From contig DUCA01000169.1 of the NCBI GenBank assembly GCA_012960055.1, positions 1 to 14,731 on the forward strand: DNA of 14,731 nt. Direction: 5' to 3'. The position numbers and the translations under genes are program-made. The stretch is from Cycloclasticus sp. Its GTDB lineage: Bacteria > Pseudomonadota > Gammaproteobacteria > Methylococcales > Cycloclasticaceae. The notes under the pieces are model-generated. The model had not been told where the DNA came from and made no database searches. It saw nothing but the letters and a program-made list of their open reading frames with translations. Of this stretch, positions 7,142 through 14,054 are shown piece by piece. The first letter of the stretch is position 1. Each line of letters begins with the position of its first letter.

Positions 7142-8278
7142 TTATGAATCTTTATGCGATTGCATCATCGCGGTAAATCGTTCAAATAAATACACGATAT
7201 CTTGTGGACCAGGACTGGCTTCTGGATGCCCTTGGAAACCAAATGCTGGGCAGTCTGTTCGTTCGATACCTTGCAAACTTTTATCGAACAATGACACGTG
7301 CGTTGCTTGTAAGTTGTTGGGCAATGAATCGCCATCCACTGCAAAACCATGATTTTGACTCGTGATCATCACGCGCTCTGTTTGTAAATCTTGCACGGGA
7401 TGATTCGCACCGTGATGACCAAACTTCATTTTGACCGTTGACGCGCCACTAGCTAAGGCCAATAACTGATGGCCTAAACAAATACCAAAGGTAGGGATTT
7501 TCTTTTCAAGAATGGCCTTAATCGCATCAATCGCGTAATCACACGGCTCAGGGTCACCCGGGCCATTCGATAAAAACACGCCGTCTGGTGACATTGCCAA
7601 CACCTCAGAAGCTGGCGTTTTTGCAGGCACCACATGCACGTCGCAGCCTGACTCAACCAGCAAACGTAAGATATTACGTTTAACGCCAAAATCATACGCC
7701 ACGACTTTGAACTTCGCGTCACCTTTATCTTTTTGCTCAGCAGAATCTAATTGCCAAACAGTCTCAGTCCAATCATAAGCGGATTTAGATGTCACCACTT
7801 GGGCAAGATCTAGACCTTTAAGAGATGCGGCTTCTTTTGCAGACTTTAATGCCAGTGCATCATCGACATCTGCACCCGCGATAATGCAACCGCGTTGCGC
7901 ACCTTTCTCTCTTAGAATACGAGTTAGCTTTCGGGTATCAATGTCTGCAATAGCAACAGTACCATGTCGCTTTAGATAGTCAGATAACGGTTCTTCAGAG
8001 CGCCAATTACTGTTGGTTAACGGTAAATCTCTGATCACCAAACCACGCGCATGCACACCTGTTGACTCTTCATCTTCAGCGTTAACACCCGTATTACCGA
8101 TGTGCGGGTACGTTAGAGTAACTATTTGATGCGAATACGATGGGTCAGTCAAAATTTCTTGATAACCCGTCATCGAGGTATTAAACACCACCTCACCCGT
8201 TGTTAGCCCTTGAGCGCCAATTGATTGGCCGCGAAAAACACTACCGTCTTCGAGAACCAATATTGCTATGTCAGACAA
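7142..8278 (-). CDS. carA: Carbamoyl phosphate synthase small (glutaminase) subunit CarA
   Basis: Glutamine amidotransferase subunit that releases ammonia for CarB. It has 378 residues (E. coli 382). The N-terminal CPSase_sm_chain domain (1-150) carries GEVVFNTSMTGYQEILTDPS and EKGAQRGCIIAG. The class I glutaminase domain (about 190-375) has FGICLGHQ with nucleophile C267, GHHGANHPVQD, and FQGHPEASPGP with H351 and E353. The start is TTG at 8278, with AAGGTGGTG four bases upstream, an 8/9 match to the ideal Shine-Dalgarno. E. coli carA is also known to start at UUG, so this is probably conserved. The 141-bp upstream gap contains a plausible sigma-70 promoter and a strong hairpin. The usual partner upstream is dapB; here the oxidoreductase gene lies between. 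Confidence 0.98.
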   Translation of the reverse strand: MSDIAILVLEDGSVFRGQSIGAQGLTTGEVVFNTSMTGYQEILTDPSYSHQIVTLTYPHIGNTGVNAEDEESTGVHARGLVIRDLPLTNSNWRSEEPLSDYLKRHGTVAIADIDTRKLTRILREKGAQRGCIIAGADVDDALALKSAKEAASLKGLDLAQVVTSKSAYDWTETVWQLDSAEQKDKGDAKFKVVAYDFGVKRNILRLLVESGCDVHVVPAKTPASEVLAMSPDGVFLSNGPGDPEPCDYAIDAIKAILEKKIPTFGICLGHQLLALASGASTVKMKFGHHGANHPVQDLQTERVMITSQNHGFAVDGDSLPNNLQATHVSLFDKSLQGIERTDCPAFGFQGHPEASPGPQDIVYLFERFTAMMQSHKDS

Positions 8279-8282
8279 ATTA

Positions 8283-8291
8283 CACCACCTT
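8283..8291 (-). promoter_or_regulatory. Strong Shine-Dalgarno fixing the TTG start of carA
   Basis: AAGGTGGTG differs at one base from AAGGAGGTG and ends 4 nt before the TTG at 8278-8276. No in-frame ATG lies nearby, so TTG is the clear start. Confidence 0.8.
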
Positions 8292-8299
8292 TAGATATA

Positions 8300-8336
8300 C
8301 AAAACGGGAAGATCCATTCTGGAACTACCCGCTTTG
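8300..8336 (-). promoter_or_regulatory. Long symmetric hairpin in the carA leader (possible attenuator)
   Basis: The minus-strand RNA folds as a 9-bp outer stem, CAAAGCGGG with CCCGUUUUG (one G-U), then a U-U mismatch, a 2-bp AG/CU stem, another U-U mismatch, and a 4-bp UCCA/UGGA stem closed by a GAA loop. The 3' arm contains UUUU, so it has some intrinsic-terminator character. It ends 9 nt before the carA Shine-Dalgarno and lies downstream of the proposed promoter. It could attenuate carAB or weakly terminate the upstream gene. The structure is seen; the role is inferred. Confidence 0.55.
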
Positions 8337-8359
8337 ATTGTTAATATGTATGAGCATAG

Positions 8360-8389
8360 ATTTTACTGGATTTAGTACCTAACTGTCCA
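8360..8389 (-). promoter_or_regulatory. Candidate sigma-70 promoter of carAB
   Basis: On the minus strand: TGGACA (8389-8384), 18-bp spacer, TAAAAT (8365-8360). The match is moderate. The predicted start near 8353 leaves a leader of about 75 nt containing the hairpin. I found no convincing ArgR box in this gap. Confidence 0.4.
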
Positions 8390-8419
8390 ATGCAAAGCGC
8401 CCAAAACTTACCGTTATGA

Positions 8420-9820
8420 TTAGTTGCGAGCAATATCCAGTGACCTTGATAAATAGGCATTCATCAGCAAAGTTGGATCTTCAGTTAACTTCTCTTTCCA
8501 GTCGCCTAATGACACTTCAGATTGAATCAAGCCTCGCATCACACCGATAGAATCAGTACGTCCTACCGTAATAGCACCCACTAACAGGTCATCTTTAAAG
8601 TTTAAACGTATATATTTATAGTTTTCTAAATCAACCAAGGTGGCTGTTTCGCCGCCTTCGACACCACCCCAACTACCGAATGATGTAGATACTAAACCAG
8701 CCGTATCGAGAACGTTCATACAAAGGCTTCCTTTGTATGCTGCTGCCCCCCCCATCATATTGACGGCTGCAATTCGACCGTGATCTACCGCGGTTGGCTG
8801 AATCGCATGAACTGATTGACCGCCTGTAGAAAAATCGAGGCCTTGAGCCACGTCACCCGCTGCAAAAATATCATCCACATTGGTACGTAAGCCAGCATCC
8901 ACGAGAATGCCGCTGTCAGTTTCAATACCACTGCCTTCTAAAAATTCAATATTAGAATAAACACCGGTGGCAACAATAATTAAGTCGTATTCAGTCAGGC
9001 TATCATCATCACGCTTTAAAGCAGGGCCTGCTTCAATTGATTTAATACTCGCCGGCAAAATGGTTGTGACGCCTTTAGCTTCACACCATGATTTAATCAT
9101 GTCGCCAGCTGTCTCATCCATCATACGGCTAACCATACGGCCTGTACGGCCCATCATCACGGTTAAATCAACGCCTCTTTTTAGCATTGCTTCAATGATA
9201 ATAGAGGCCACGAAACCCGCACCCAATAACGCAACTTTTGACCCTGGTTTGATGGTATTTAGAATTTCTCTGCCATCTTCCAAGGTCCAGCAATTAACCA
9301 CGCCTTTATTATCCGCTCCCGGGAAAGGAGAATTCGCAGGACGCGAACCGGTAGCAATCATTAGCTTATCGTAGTCATACACATCACCGTTATCGACCGT
9401 GACGTTATGCTTTTGTGCATCAATTTTATCAACTTTCGCAAACACATGGTTAATGCCTAAACCTTCAAAATGCCCTTCGCCTTTTCTTAAATGCGTCCCC
9501 GTGTCCTCAATCATGCCACTTAAGTAATAAGGCAAGGCCATACGCGAGTATGGAGATTCTTTTTCCAAGCCAATCATTGTAATTGAGCACGACGCATCAG
9601 CTTTGCGAAGTGTTTCTGCCGCACGCACAGACGCAGGGCCCGCACCAATCAGTACATATTTCTTTTCGTTAGTTTCCACAGTATTTACAACTTCCTTAGG
9701 TTGAGGCTTGGTTACAGTTTCTTGAGTTTTTACTGGCTCTACGGGTGCTACCGTTTCAGCATCTTCTTTATCGCACGAACCAAACCCTAACATTGCCGCT
9801 ATTTTACAAAATATGCCCAT
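8420..9820 (-). CDS. NAD(P)H/FAD-dependent oxidoreductase (NirB/rubredoxin-reductase-like) with N-terminal extension
   Basis: Flavoprotein of the two-dinucleotide-binding-domain family. FAD site: VLIGAGPAS (56-64), IATGSRP (155-161) and VDDIFAAGDVAQ (315-326). NAD(P) site: VALLGAGFVAS (196-206), then LIIVATG (280-286). The ESPYSRMALPYYLSGMI stretch and a C-terminal domain (about 362-445, with LLVGAITVGRTDS) resemble NADH:rubredoxin reductases and the N-terminal part of nitrite reductase NirB. There is no CxxC disulfide next to the FAD site and no iron-sulfur motif, so it probably passes electrons to an unknown partner such as rubredoxin or ferredoxin. The first 53 residues are extra: a hydrophobic stretch with C5 and C16, then a Pro/Val/Thr/Glu-rich linker. 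AGGGAG seven bases before the ATG supports this start. It lies between dapB (154 bp) and carA (141 bp). Substrate unknown; family call sure. Confidence 0.85.
   Translation of the reverse strand: MGIFCKIAAMLGFGSCDKEDAETVAPVEPVKTQETVTKPQPKEVVNTVETNEKKYVLIGAGPASVRAAETLRKADASCSITMIGLEKESPYSRMALPYYLSGMIEDTGTHLRKGEGHFEGLGINHVFAKVDKIDAQKHNVTVDNGDVYDYDKLMIATGSRPANSPFPGADNKGVVNCWTLEDGREILNTIKPGSKVALLGAGFVASIIIEAMLKRGVDLTVMMGRTGRMVSRMMDETAGDMIKSWCEAKGVTTILPASIKSIEAGPALKRDDDSLTEYDLIIVATGVYSNIEFLEGSGIETDSGILVDAGLRTNVDDIFAAGDVAQGLDFSTGGQSVHAIQPTAVDHGRIAAVNMMGGAAAYKGSLCMNVLDTAGLVSTSFGSWGGVEGGETATLVDLENYKYIRLNFKDDLLVGAITVGRTDSIGVMRGLIQSEVSLGDWKEKLTEDPTLLMNAYLSRSLDIARN
8717..8739 (-). repeat. Perfect 10-bp inverted repeat inside the oxidoreductase gene
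   Basis: CATACAAAGG and CCTTTGTATG are separated by only 3 nt and pair without mismatch. The repeat covers the codons for Tyr-Lys-Gly-Ser-Leu-Cys-Met (362-368). It lies 6 nt downstream of a G8 run in the coding direction. It has no following U-run, so it is not a terminator. Confidence 0.85.
8746..8753 (-). repeat. G8 homopolymer within the oxidoreductase coding sequence
   Basis: The coding strand reads ATG ATG GGG GGG GCA, giving eight consecutive G (Met-Met-Gly-Gly-Ala, codons 355-359). It is the longest G or C run I saw in the window. Loss or gain of one base would frameshift the last quarter of the protein. Confidence 0.85.
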
Positions 9821-9974
9821 CGCTAATCTCCCTAGTTCTTTTTATTTTAAATTGACTTAAATACATGCTTATCTGATCGATATTAACAGAAAAACAATAA
9901 CACTAAATAACATTTATGCTCAACTAGCCTAAGTTTTGTAGCGGTAAAATTAAAGCTTTTCAGTTGATTCAGCG
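9821..9974 (-). other. AT-rich gap between dapB and the oxidoreductase
   Basis: This 154-bp gap is AT-rich. The only element I can support is AGGGAG at 9833-9828, the Shine-Dalgarno of the oxidoreductase. Several AT-rich hexamers could be -10 elements, but none has a good -35, so no promoter is called. There is no terminator-like hairpin after dapB and no small ORF with a ribosome binding site. Confidence 0.5.
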
Positions 9975-10781
9975 TTAATCTTTAAGCCCCAACACGTCTT
10001 GCATATCATACAAACCCGCTGGTTGGCCAGCCGCCCAACAAGCCGCTCGAATAGCACCTGTTGCAAACGTCATGCGACTCGTTGCCTTATGGCTTATTTC
10101 AATCCGCTCACCTTCATCGGCAAACATAACCGTATGCTCACCGACAATATCACCCGCTCTGATAGTAGAAAACCCAATGGTTCCCGTTACACGTTCACCG
10201 GTGATACCTTCACGCGCATACACCGCGCAATCATCTAAGTTCTTGCCCATTGCGTCGGCAACGACTTCGCCCATCTTAAGTGCCGTGCCAGATGGTGCAT
10301 CCACTTTGTATTTATGATGCGCTTCAATGATTTCGATATCCACGCTCGAACCAATGGCTTTTGCCGCTAATTCAAGCAATTTGAATGTCACGTTGACACC
10401 AATACCCATATTAGGTGCAAAAATAACCGGGATGGATTTTGACGCTTCGCTTATTTGTGTTTTTTGCTCATCAGTAAAACCTGTTGTACCGATGACAATT
10501 GCCTTTTGATTCGCTTTACAAAATGCTAATTTTTCAAGGCAAGCATCTGGACGAGTAAAATCAACCAATACATCAAATTTCGCAACCTGTGCCTGACAAT
10601 CCGATAGCACAATAACACCTTGCGCACCTACACCTGCAATGCTGCCTGCGTCATTACCAATGGCAGGAGAGCCTTCGCGCCCTATCGCAGCAGTCAGCGT
10701 TGCCTGTTCATTTTGCAAGCACGCCTTAATTAAGTTAAGCCCCATGCGCCCGCTTGCGCCTGATATTGCAATATTAGCCAT
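9975..10781 (-). CDS. dapB: 4-hydroxy-tetrahydrodipicolinate reductase DapB
   Basis: NAD(P)H-dependent reductase of the diaminopimelate/lysine pathway. It has 268 residues from the ATG at 10781, which has AAGGGA six bases upstream; an upstream in-frame TTG (10805) would add eight residues and lacks support. The N-terminal Rossmann domain has ISGASGRMG (6-14), VDFTRPD (73-79) and VIGTTGFT (96-103). The signature EAHHKYKVDAPSGTA holds catalytic H155 and K159 (E. coli H159 and K163). Then follow GFSTIRAGDIVGEH and HKATSRMTFATGA. In E. coli, E38-R39 after the second strand contact the cofactor ribose or phosphate. Here the pair is G34-R35, which may favour NADPH. It begins 69 bp after dnaJ with no clear terminator between, so it may be partly co-transcribed with dnaKJ. 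The order dnaJ-dapB-carA is typical for non-enteric gammaproteobacteria. Confidence 0.98.
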   Translation of the reverse strand: MANIAISGASGRMGLNLIKACLQNEQATLTAAIGREGSPAIGNDAGSIAGVGAQGVIVLSDCQAQVAKFDVLVDFTRPDACLEKLAFCKANQKAIVIGTTGFTDEQKTQISEASKSIPVIFAPNMGIGVNVTFKLLELAAKAIGSSVDIEIIEAHHKYKVDAPSGTALKMGEVVADAMGKNLDDCAVYAREGITGERVTGTIGFSTIRAGDIVGEHTVMFADEGERIEISHKATSRMTFATGAIRAACWAAGQPAGLYDMQDVLGLKD

Positions 10782-10786
10782 TCGTT

Positions 10787-10792
10787 TCCCTT
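10787..10792 (-). promoter_or_regulatory. Shine-Dalgarno fixing the dapB start
   Basis: AAGGGA, with its GGG ending 6 nt before the ATG at 10781, selects that ATG over the TTG at 10805. Confidence 0.7.
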
Positions 10793-10850
10793 TTCTTTCG
10801 CCCAATGGGCATCAACTTATCTAAACTAGGTAAATCTACCTCATAGGCGT

Positions 10851-11972
10851 TTAAGACTTCATCTTATCAAAAAAACTTTTAACCCCATCCAACCATGAGT
10901 TTTCCTGTGGGTTATGCCGTGTACCGCCGGTTCTAAAGGATGACTCTAATTGCTCAACCAGATTTTTTTGCTCAGCTGTTAGGCTAACCGGTGTTTCAAC
11001 ATTAATCCTACACATCAAATCGCCAACGGGCCCGCCTCTTACTTGCTTAACGCCTTTACCACGCAACCTGAACAATTTACCGGTTTGCGTTTCAGCGGGG
11101 ATTTTAAGTTTTACCTTTCCCGTCAAGGTAGGCACTTCTAGCTGACCGCCCAAAGTTGCCGTTGCAAAACTAATGGGCATATCACAGTATAAATTAGCGC
11201 CATCACGGGTAAAAATCGCGTGATCACGCACATTAACTTGTACGTACAAATCACCAGAAGGGCCACCATGGTCACCCGCCTCACCTTCACCGCCAAGACG
11301 AATACGATCACCTGTATCCACACCCGCTGGAATTTTGACCGCCAAGGTTTTTTGGTCTTTCCTCTTACCTGTACCACGGCACTTTCCACATGGGTCTTTG
11401 ATGACTGAGCCTGAACCACGACAGGTTGGACAGGTCTGCTGAACAGAAAACATACCCTGCTGCATACGCACTTGACCATGACCACCACAAGTCGAACAAA
11501 CACCGGATCTTCCGCTCTTAGAACCCGAACCTTTACAGCCCGTACAGCTAACTGAGGTAGGCACTTTGATCTTAGTTTCCATGCCTGACACAGCATCTTC
11601 CAGGCTTAAGTCCAAGTTATAACGTAAATCGGCCCCACGCGTTACTTGACTGCCACGCCCCCCGCCTCCACCAAAAATATCACCAAACACATCGCCAAAC
11701 ACGTCGCTAAAGGAATCGCCTCCGTGATGACCACCGCCCATTGGCTGATCCATCCCCGCGTGGCCGAACTGGTCGTAAGCTGCGCGCTTTTGCTCATCGC
11801 TTAATATCGCATACGCCTCCTGAATGACCTTGAACTTTTCTTCCGAGTCTGGGTTGCCCGTATTTCTATCTGGATGATGCTTCATCGCCAAACGTCGATA
11901 CGCTTTCTTTATTTCTCGATCGCTGGCATTACGGGCAACTTCGAGTGTTTTATAATAGTCTTCTTTTTCCAT
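10851..11972 (-). CDS. dnaJ: Chaperone co-factor DnaJ (Hsp40)
   Basis: Co-chaperone that delivers unfolded substrates to DnaK and stimulates its ATPase. It has 373 residues from the ATG at 11972. A TTG three codons upstream (11981) is in frame but has no ribosome binding site, and MEKEDYYKTLEV aligns directly with E. coli MAKQDYYEILGV. The J domain (1-70) has HPD at 33-35. A Gly/Phe-rich region (about 71-107) follows. The zinc domain has four CxxCxGxG modules: C143-C146, C159-C162, C181-C184 and C195-C198. The C-terminal substrate-binding and dimerisation domains end with WLDGVKSFFDKMKS. It sits 103 bp after dnaK with a hairpin in the gap and no sigma-32 site of its own, so it should depend on the dnaK promoter. 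Its Shine-Dalgarno (GAG) is weak. Confidence 0.98.
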   Translation of the reverse strand: MEKEDYYKTLEVARNASDREIKKAYRRLAMKHHPDRNTGNPDSEEKFKVIQEAYAILSDEQKRAAYDQFGHAGMDQPMGGGHHGGDSFSDVFGDVFGDIFGGGGGRGSQVTRGADLRYNLDLSLEDAVSGMETKIKVPTSVSCTGCKGSGSKSGRSGVCSTCGGHGQVRMQQGMFSVQQTCPTCRGSGSVIKDPCGKCRGTGKRKDQKTLAVKIPAGVDTGDRIRLGGEGEAGDHGGPSGDLYVQVNVRDHAIFTRDGANLYCDMPISFATATLGGQLEVPTLTGKVKLKIPAETQTGKLFRLRGKGVKQVRGGPVGDLMCRINVETPVSLTAEQKNLVEQLESSFRTGGTRHNPQENSWLDGVKSFFDKMKS

Positions 11973-11998
11973 AATTCTCAAACCGTTAATACGTCAAA

Positions 11999-12018
11999 GC
12001 CACCGATAAATCGGCGGC
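11999..12018 (-). promoter_or_regulatory. Hairpin in the dnaK-dnaJ intergenic region
   Basis: In the minus-strand transcript GCCGCCGAU and AUCGGUGGC pair over 9 positions with one G-U and a tiny loop (8 pairs with a 4-nt loop is more realistic). It lies 26 nt before the dnaJ ATG and has no U-run behind it. A smaller GCCC/GGGC stem lies at 12041-12027. This is more likely an mRNA processing or stability element, or a leaky attenuator, than a full terminator. Confidence 0.6.
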
Positions 12019-12055
12019 CATGTCGCGCCCATCTATCGGGCTATTTTCATACTAA

Positions 12056-12073
12056 GTTAATTCTAAAATTAAC
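12056..12073 (-). repeat. AT-rich inverted repeat just after dnaK
   Basis: GTTAATT-TTAG-AATTAAC (minus strand) is a perfect 7-bp inverted repeat with a 4-nt loop, starting 3 nt after the dnaK stop. The stem is AT-rich and has no strong U-tract, so a terminator function is doubtful. Confidence 0.45.
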
Positions 12074-12075
12074 GA

Positions 12076-14010
12076 TTATTTTTTATCGTCTTTTTCGCTC
12101 TTAACTTCTTCAAACTCAGCATCAACAACATCATCTGCATTCGCATCTGAGTTTGCTTCGGCAGAACCGTTTTCAGCCGCGCCATCTGCACCTGCGTCAG
12201 CATACATTTTTTCTGCTAACTTTCCGGATAATGCAGTCAAGGCTTCAGTTTTTTCATCAATCGCCGCTTTATCGTCGCCTTTGATAGCTTCTTGCAAGGT
12301 TTCAATGGCTGCCTCAATGTCTGCTTTTTCAGCTGCATCAACTTTATCACCCATTTCTTCAATGGATTTTTCAGTCGCGTGAATCATGCCATCAGCTTGG
12401 TTCCTTGCTGTCACAAGCTCATGTAACTTCTTATCTTCTTCGGCATGTAGCTCAGCGTCATTGATCATTTCTTCAACTTCTTCATCCGATAAACCACTGG
12501 ACGCTTTAATAACAACTGATTGCTCTTTGCCGGTTGCTTTATCTTTGGCGGATACATTCAAGATGCCGTTAGCATCAATGTCAAATGACACTTCAATTTG
12601 CGGTGTCCCACGACGTGCTGGTGGAATGTCTTGCAGATCAAATCGGCCCAATGATTTATTGCCTGCCGCCATTTCACGTTCACCTTGTAATACATGAACT
12701 GTCACCGCTGTTTGATTATCTTCAGCTGTTGAGAATGTTTGCCCTGCTTTACTTGGAATCGTTGTGTTTTTCTCAATAAGCTTTGTCATCACGCCGCCCA
12801 TTGTTTCAATACCCAATGATAAAGGCGTTACGTCTAGCAATAACACGTCAGTCACATCACCCGCTAACACACCCGCTTGAATGGCAGCACCTGAAGCAAC
12901 CGCTTCATCTGGGTTAACGTCTTTACGTGGTTCTTGACCAAAGTATTCAGCAACAACTTCTTGCACCTTAGGCATACGTGTTTGACCACCGACTAAGATA
13001 ACGTCATCTATATCTGAAATAGACAAGCCAGCATCCTTAACGGCTGTTTCACAAGGAGCAACCGTACGTTGCACAAGATCATCAACCAATGACTCAAGCT
13101 TTGCACGTGTTAACTTAACATTTAAATGTTTAGGGCCCGTTGCATCGGCTGTAATGTAAGGCAAGTTAACGTCCGTTTGTTGATTTGAAGATAACTCGAT
13201 TTTCGCTTTTTCAGCCGCCTCTTTTAAACGTTGTAGCGCTAACGGATCGTTATGTAAATCAACAGAATTTTCTTTCTTAAATTCATCAGATAAGAAATCG
13301 ATAATACGTAAATCAAAATCTTCACCGCCTAAGAAGGTATCGCCGTTTGTAGACAGTACTTCAAATTGGTGCTCGCCATCAATTTCAGCAATTTCAATGA
13401 TAGACACGTCAAATGTACCACCACCCAAGTCATACACAGCAATCGTGCGATCACCGGTTTTCTTATCCATGCCGTAAGCTAACGCAGCCGCCGTTGGCTC
13501 GTTGATAATACGCTTAACTTCTAGTCCGGCAATTTTACCCGCATCCTTAGTGGCTTGACGTTGTGAGTCATTAAAATACGCAGGCACAGTAATAACCGCT
13601 TCTTTAACCTCTTCGCCTAAATAGGCTTCGGCATCTTTTTTAAGCTTCATTAAGATACGCGCAGCAACTTCAGGCGGCGCTAGTTTTTTGTTTTGTGCTT
13701 CAATCCAAGCATCGCCGTTATCAGCAGCAACAATTTTATAAGGCACCATGCTGACGTCTTTTTGCACAACATCATCTTTAAATTTACGCCCAATTAGACG
13801 TTTTGACGCAAACACTGTGTTTGTTGGATTTGTCACCGCTTGACGCTTAGCTGATTGACCAACTAACACATCACCTTCTGCTGTGAACGCGACAATCGAT
13901 GGCGTTGTTCTTGCGCCTTCACTGTTTTCAATTACTTTTGCACTGTCGCCATCAAGCACGGCAACACACGAGTTAGTTGTACCTAAATCGATACCAATAA
14001 TTTTAGCCAT
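12076..14010 (-). CDS. dnaK: Molecular chaperone DnaK (Hsp70)
   Basis: ATP-driven chaperone. With DnaJ and GrpE it folds and rescues proteins and, in E. coli, sequesters sigma-32. It has 644 residues (E. coli 638). The nucleotide-binding domain (1-385) has IGIDLGTTNSCVAV (D8, T11), K70, NEPTAAALAYG, DLGGGTFD with T199 at the E. coli autophosphorylation position, and LVGGQTRMPKV. The linker DVLLLDVTPLSLG (388-400) joins the substrate-binding beta domain (to about 505) and a helical lid. The tail is low in complexity (Ala/Asp/Asn/Gly) and ends with DDVVDAEFEEVK plus a charged extension. ATG with GGAG 8 bases upstream. It is expressed from a perfect sigma-32 promoter in the 67-bp gap after grpE. 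No CIRCE (HrcA) operator is seen. Confidence 0.99.
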   Translation of the reverse strand: MAKIIGIDLGTTNSCVAVLDGDSAKVIENSEGARTTPSIVAFTAEGDVLVGQSAKRQAVTNPTNTVFASKRLIGRKFKDDVVQKDVSMVPYKIVAADNGDAWIEAQNKKLAPPEVAARILMKLKKDAEAYLGEEVKEAVITVPAYFNDSQRQATKDAGKIAGLEVKRIINEPTAAALAYGMDKKTGDRTIAVYDLGGGTFDVSIIEIAEIDGEHQFEVLSTNGDTFLGGEDFDLRIIDFLSDEFKKENSVDLHNDPLALQRLKEAAEKAKIELSSNQQTDVNLPYITADATGPKHLNVKLTRAKLESLVDDLVQRTVAPCETAVKDAGLSISDIDDVILVGGQTRMPKVQEVVAEYFGQEPRKDVNPDEAVASGAAIQAGVLAGDVTDVLLLDVTPLSLGIETMGGVMTKLIEKNTTIPSKAGQTFSTAEDNQTAVTVHVLQGEREMAAGNKSLGRFDLQDIPPARRGTPQIEVSFDIDANGILNVSAKDKATGKEQSVVIKASSGLSDEEVEEMINDAELHAEEDKKLHELVTARNQADGMIHATEKSIEEMGDKVDAAEKADIEAAIETLQEAIKGDDKAAIDEKTEALTALSGKLAEKMYADAGADGAAENGSAEANSDANADDVVDAEFEEVKSEKDDKK

Positions 14011-14054
14011 TTGAATATCTCCGAAATTTAATCATTAATTTGTTGTTGGTTTAA

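Noticed and set aside
8325..8357. Short leader ORF (ATG CTC ATA CAT ATT AAC AAT CAA AGC GGG TAG) ending at the carA hairpin
   Set aside because: Its ATG lies at or upstream of the predicted transcription start, it has no ribosome binding site, and it lacks a run of Arg or other informative codons.
8340..8358. Possible ArgR box in front of carA (TATGCTCATACATATTAA)
   Set aside because: It misses the conserved GAAT and ATTCA half-site bases; too poor a match to the ARG box consensus.
8967..9374. A 135-codon plus-strand open frame opposite the oxidoreductase
   Set aside because: It lies wholly antisense to the FAD/NAD domains, with no ribosome site and no family motifs.
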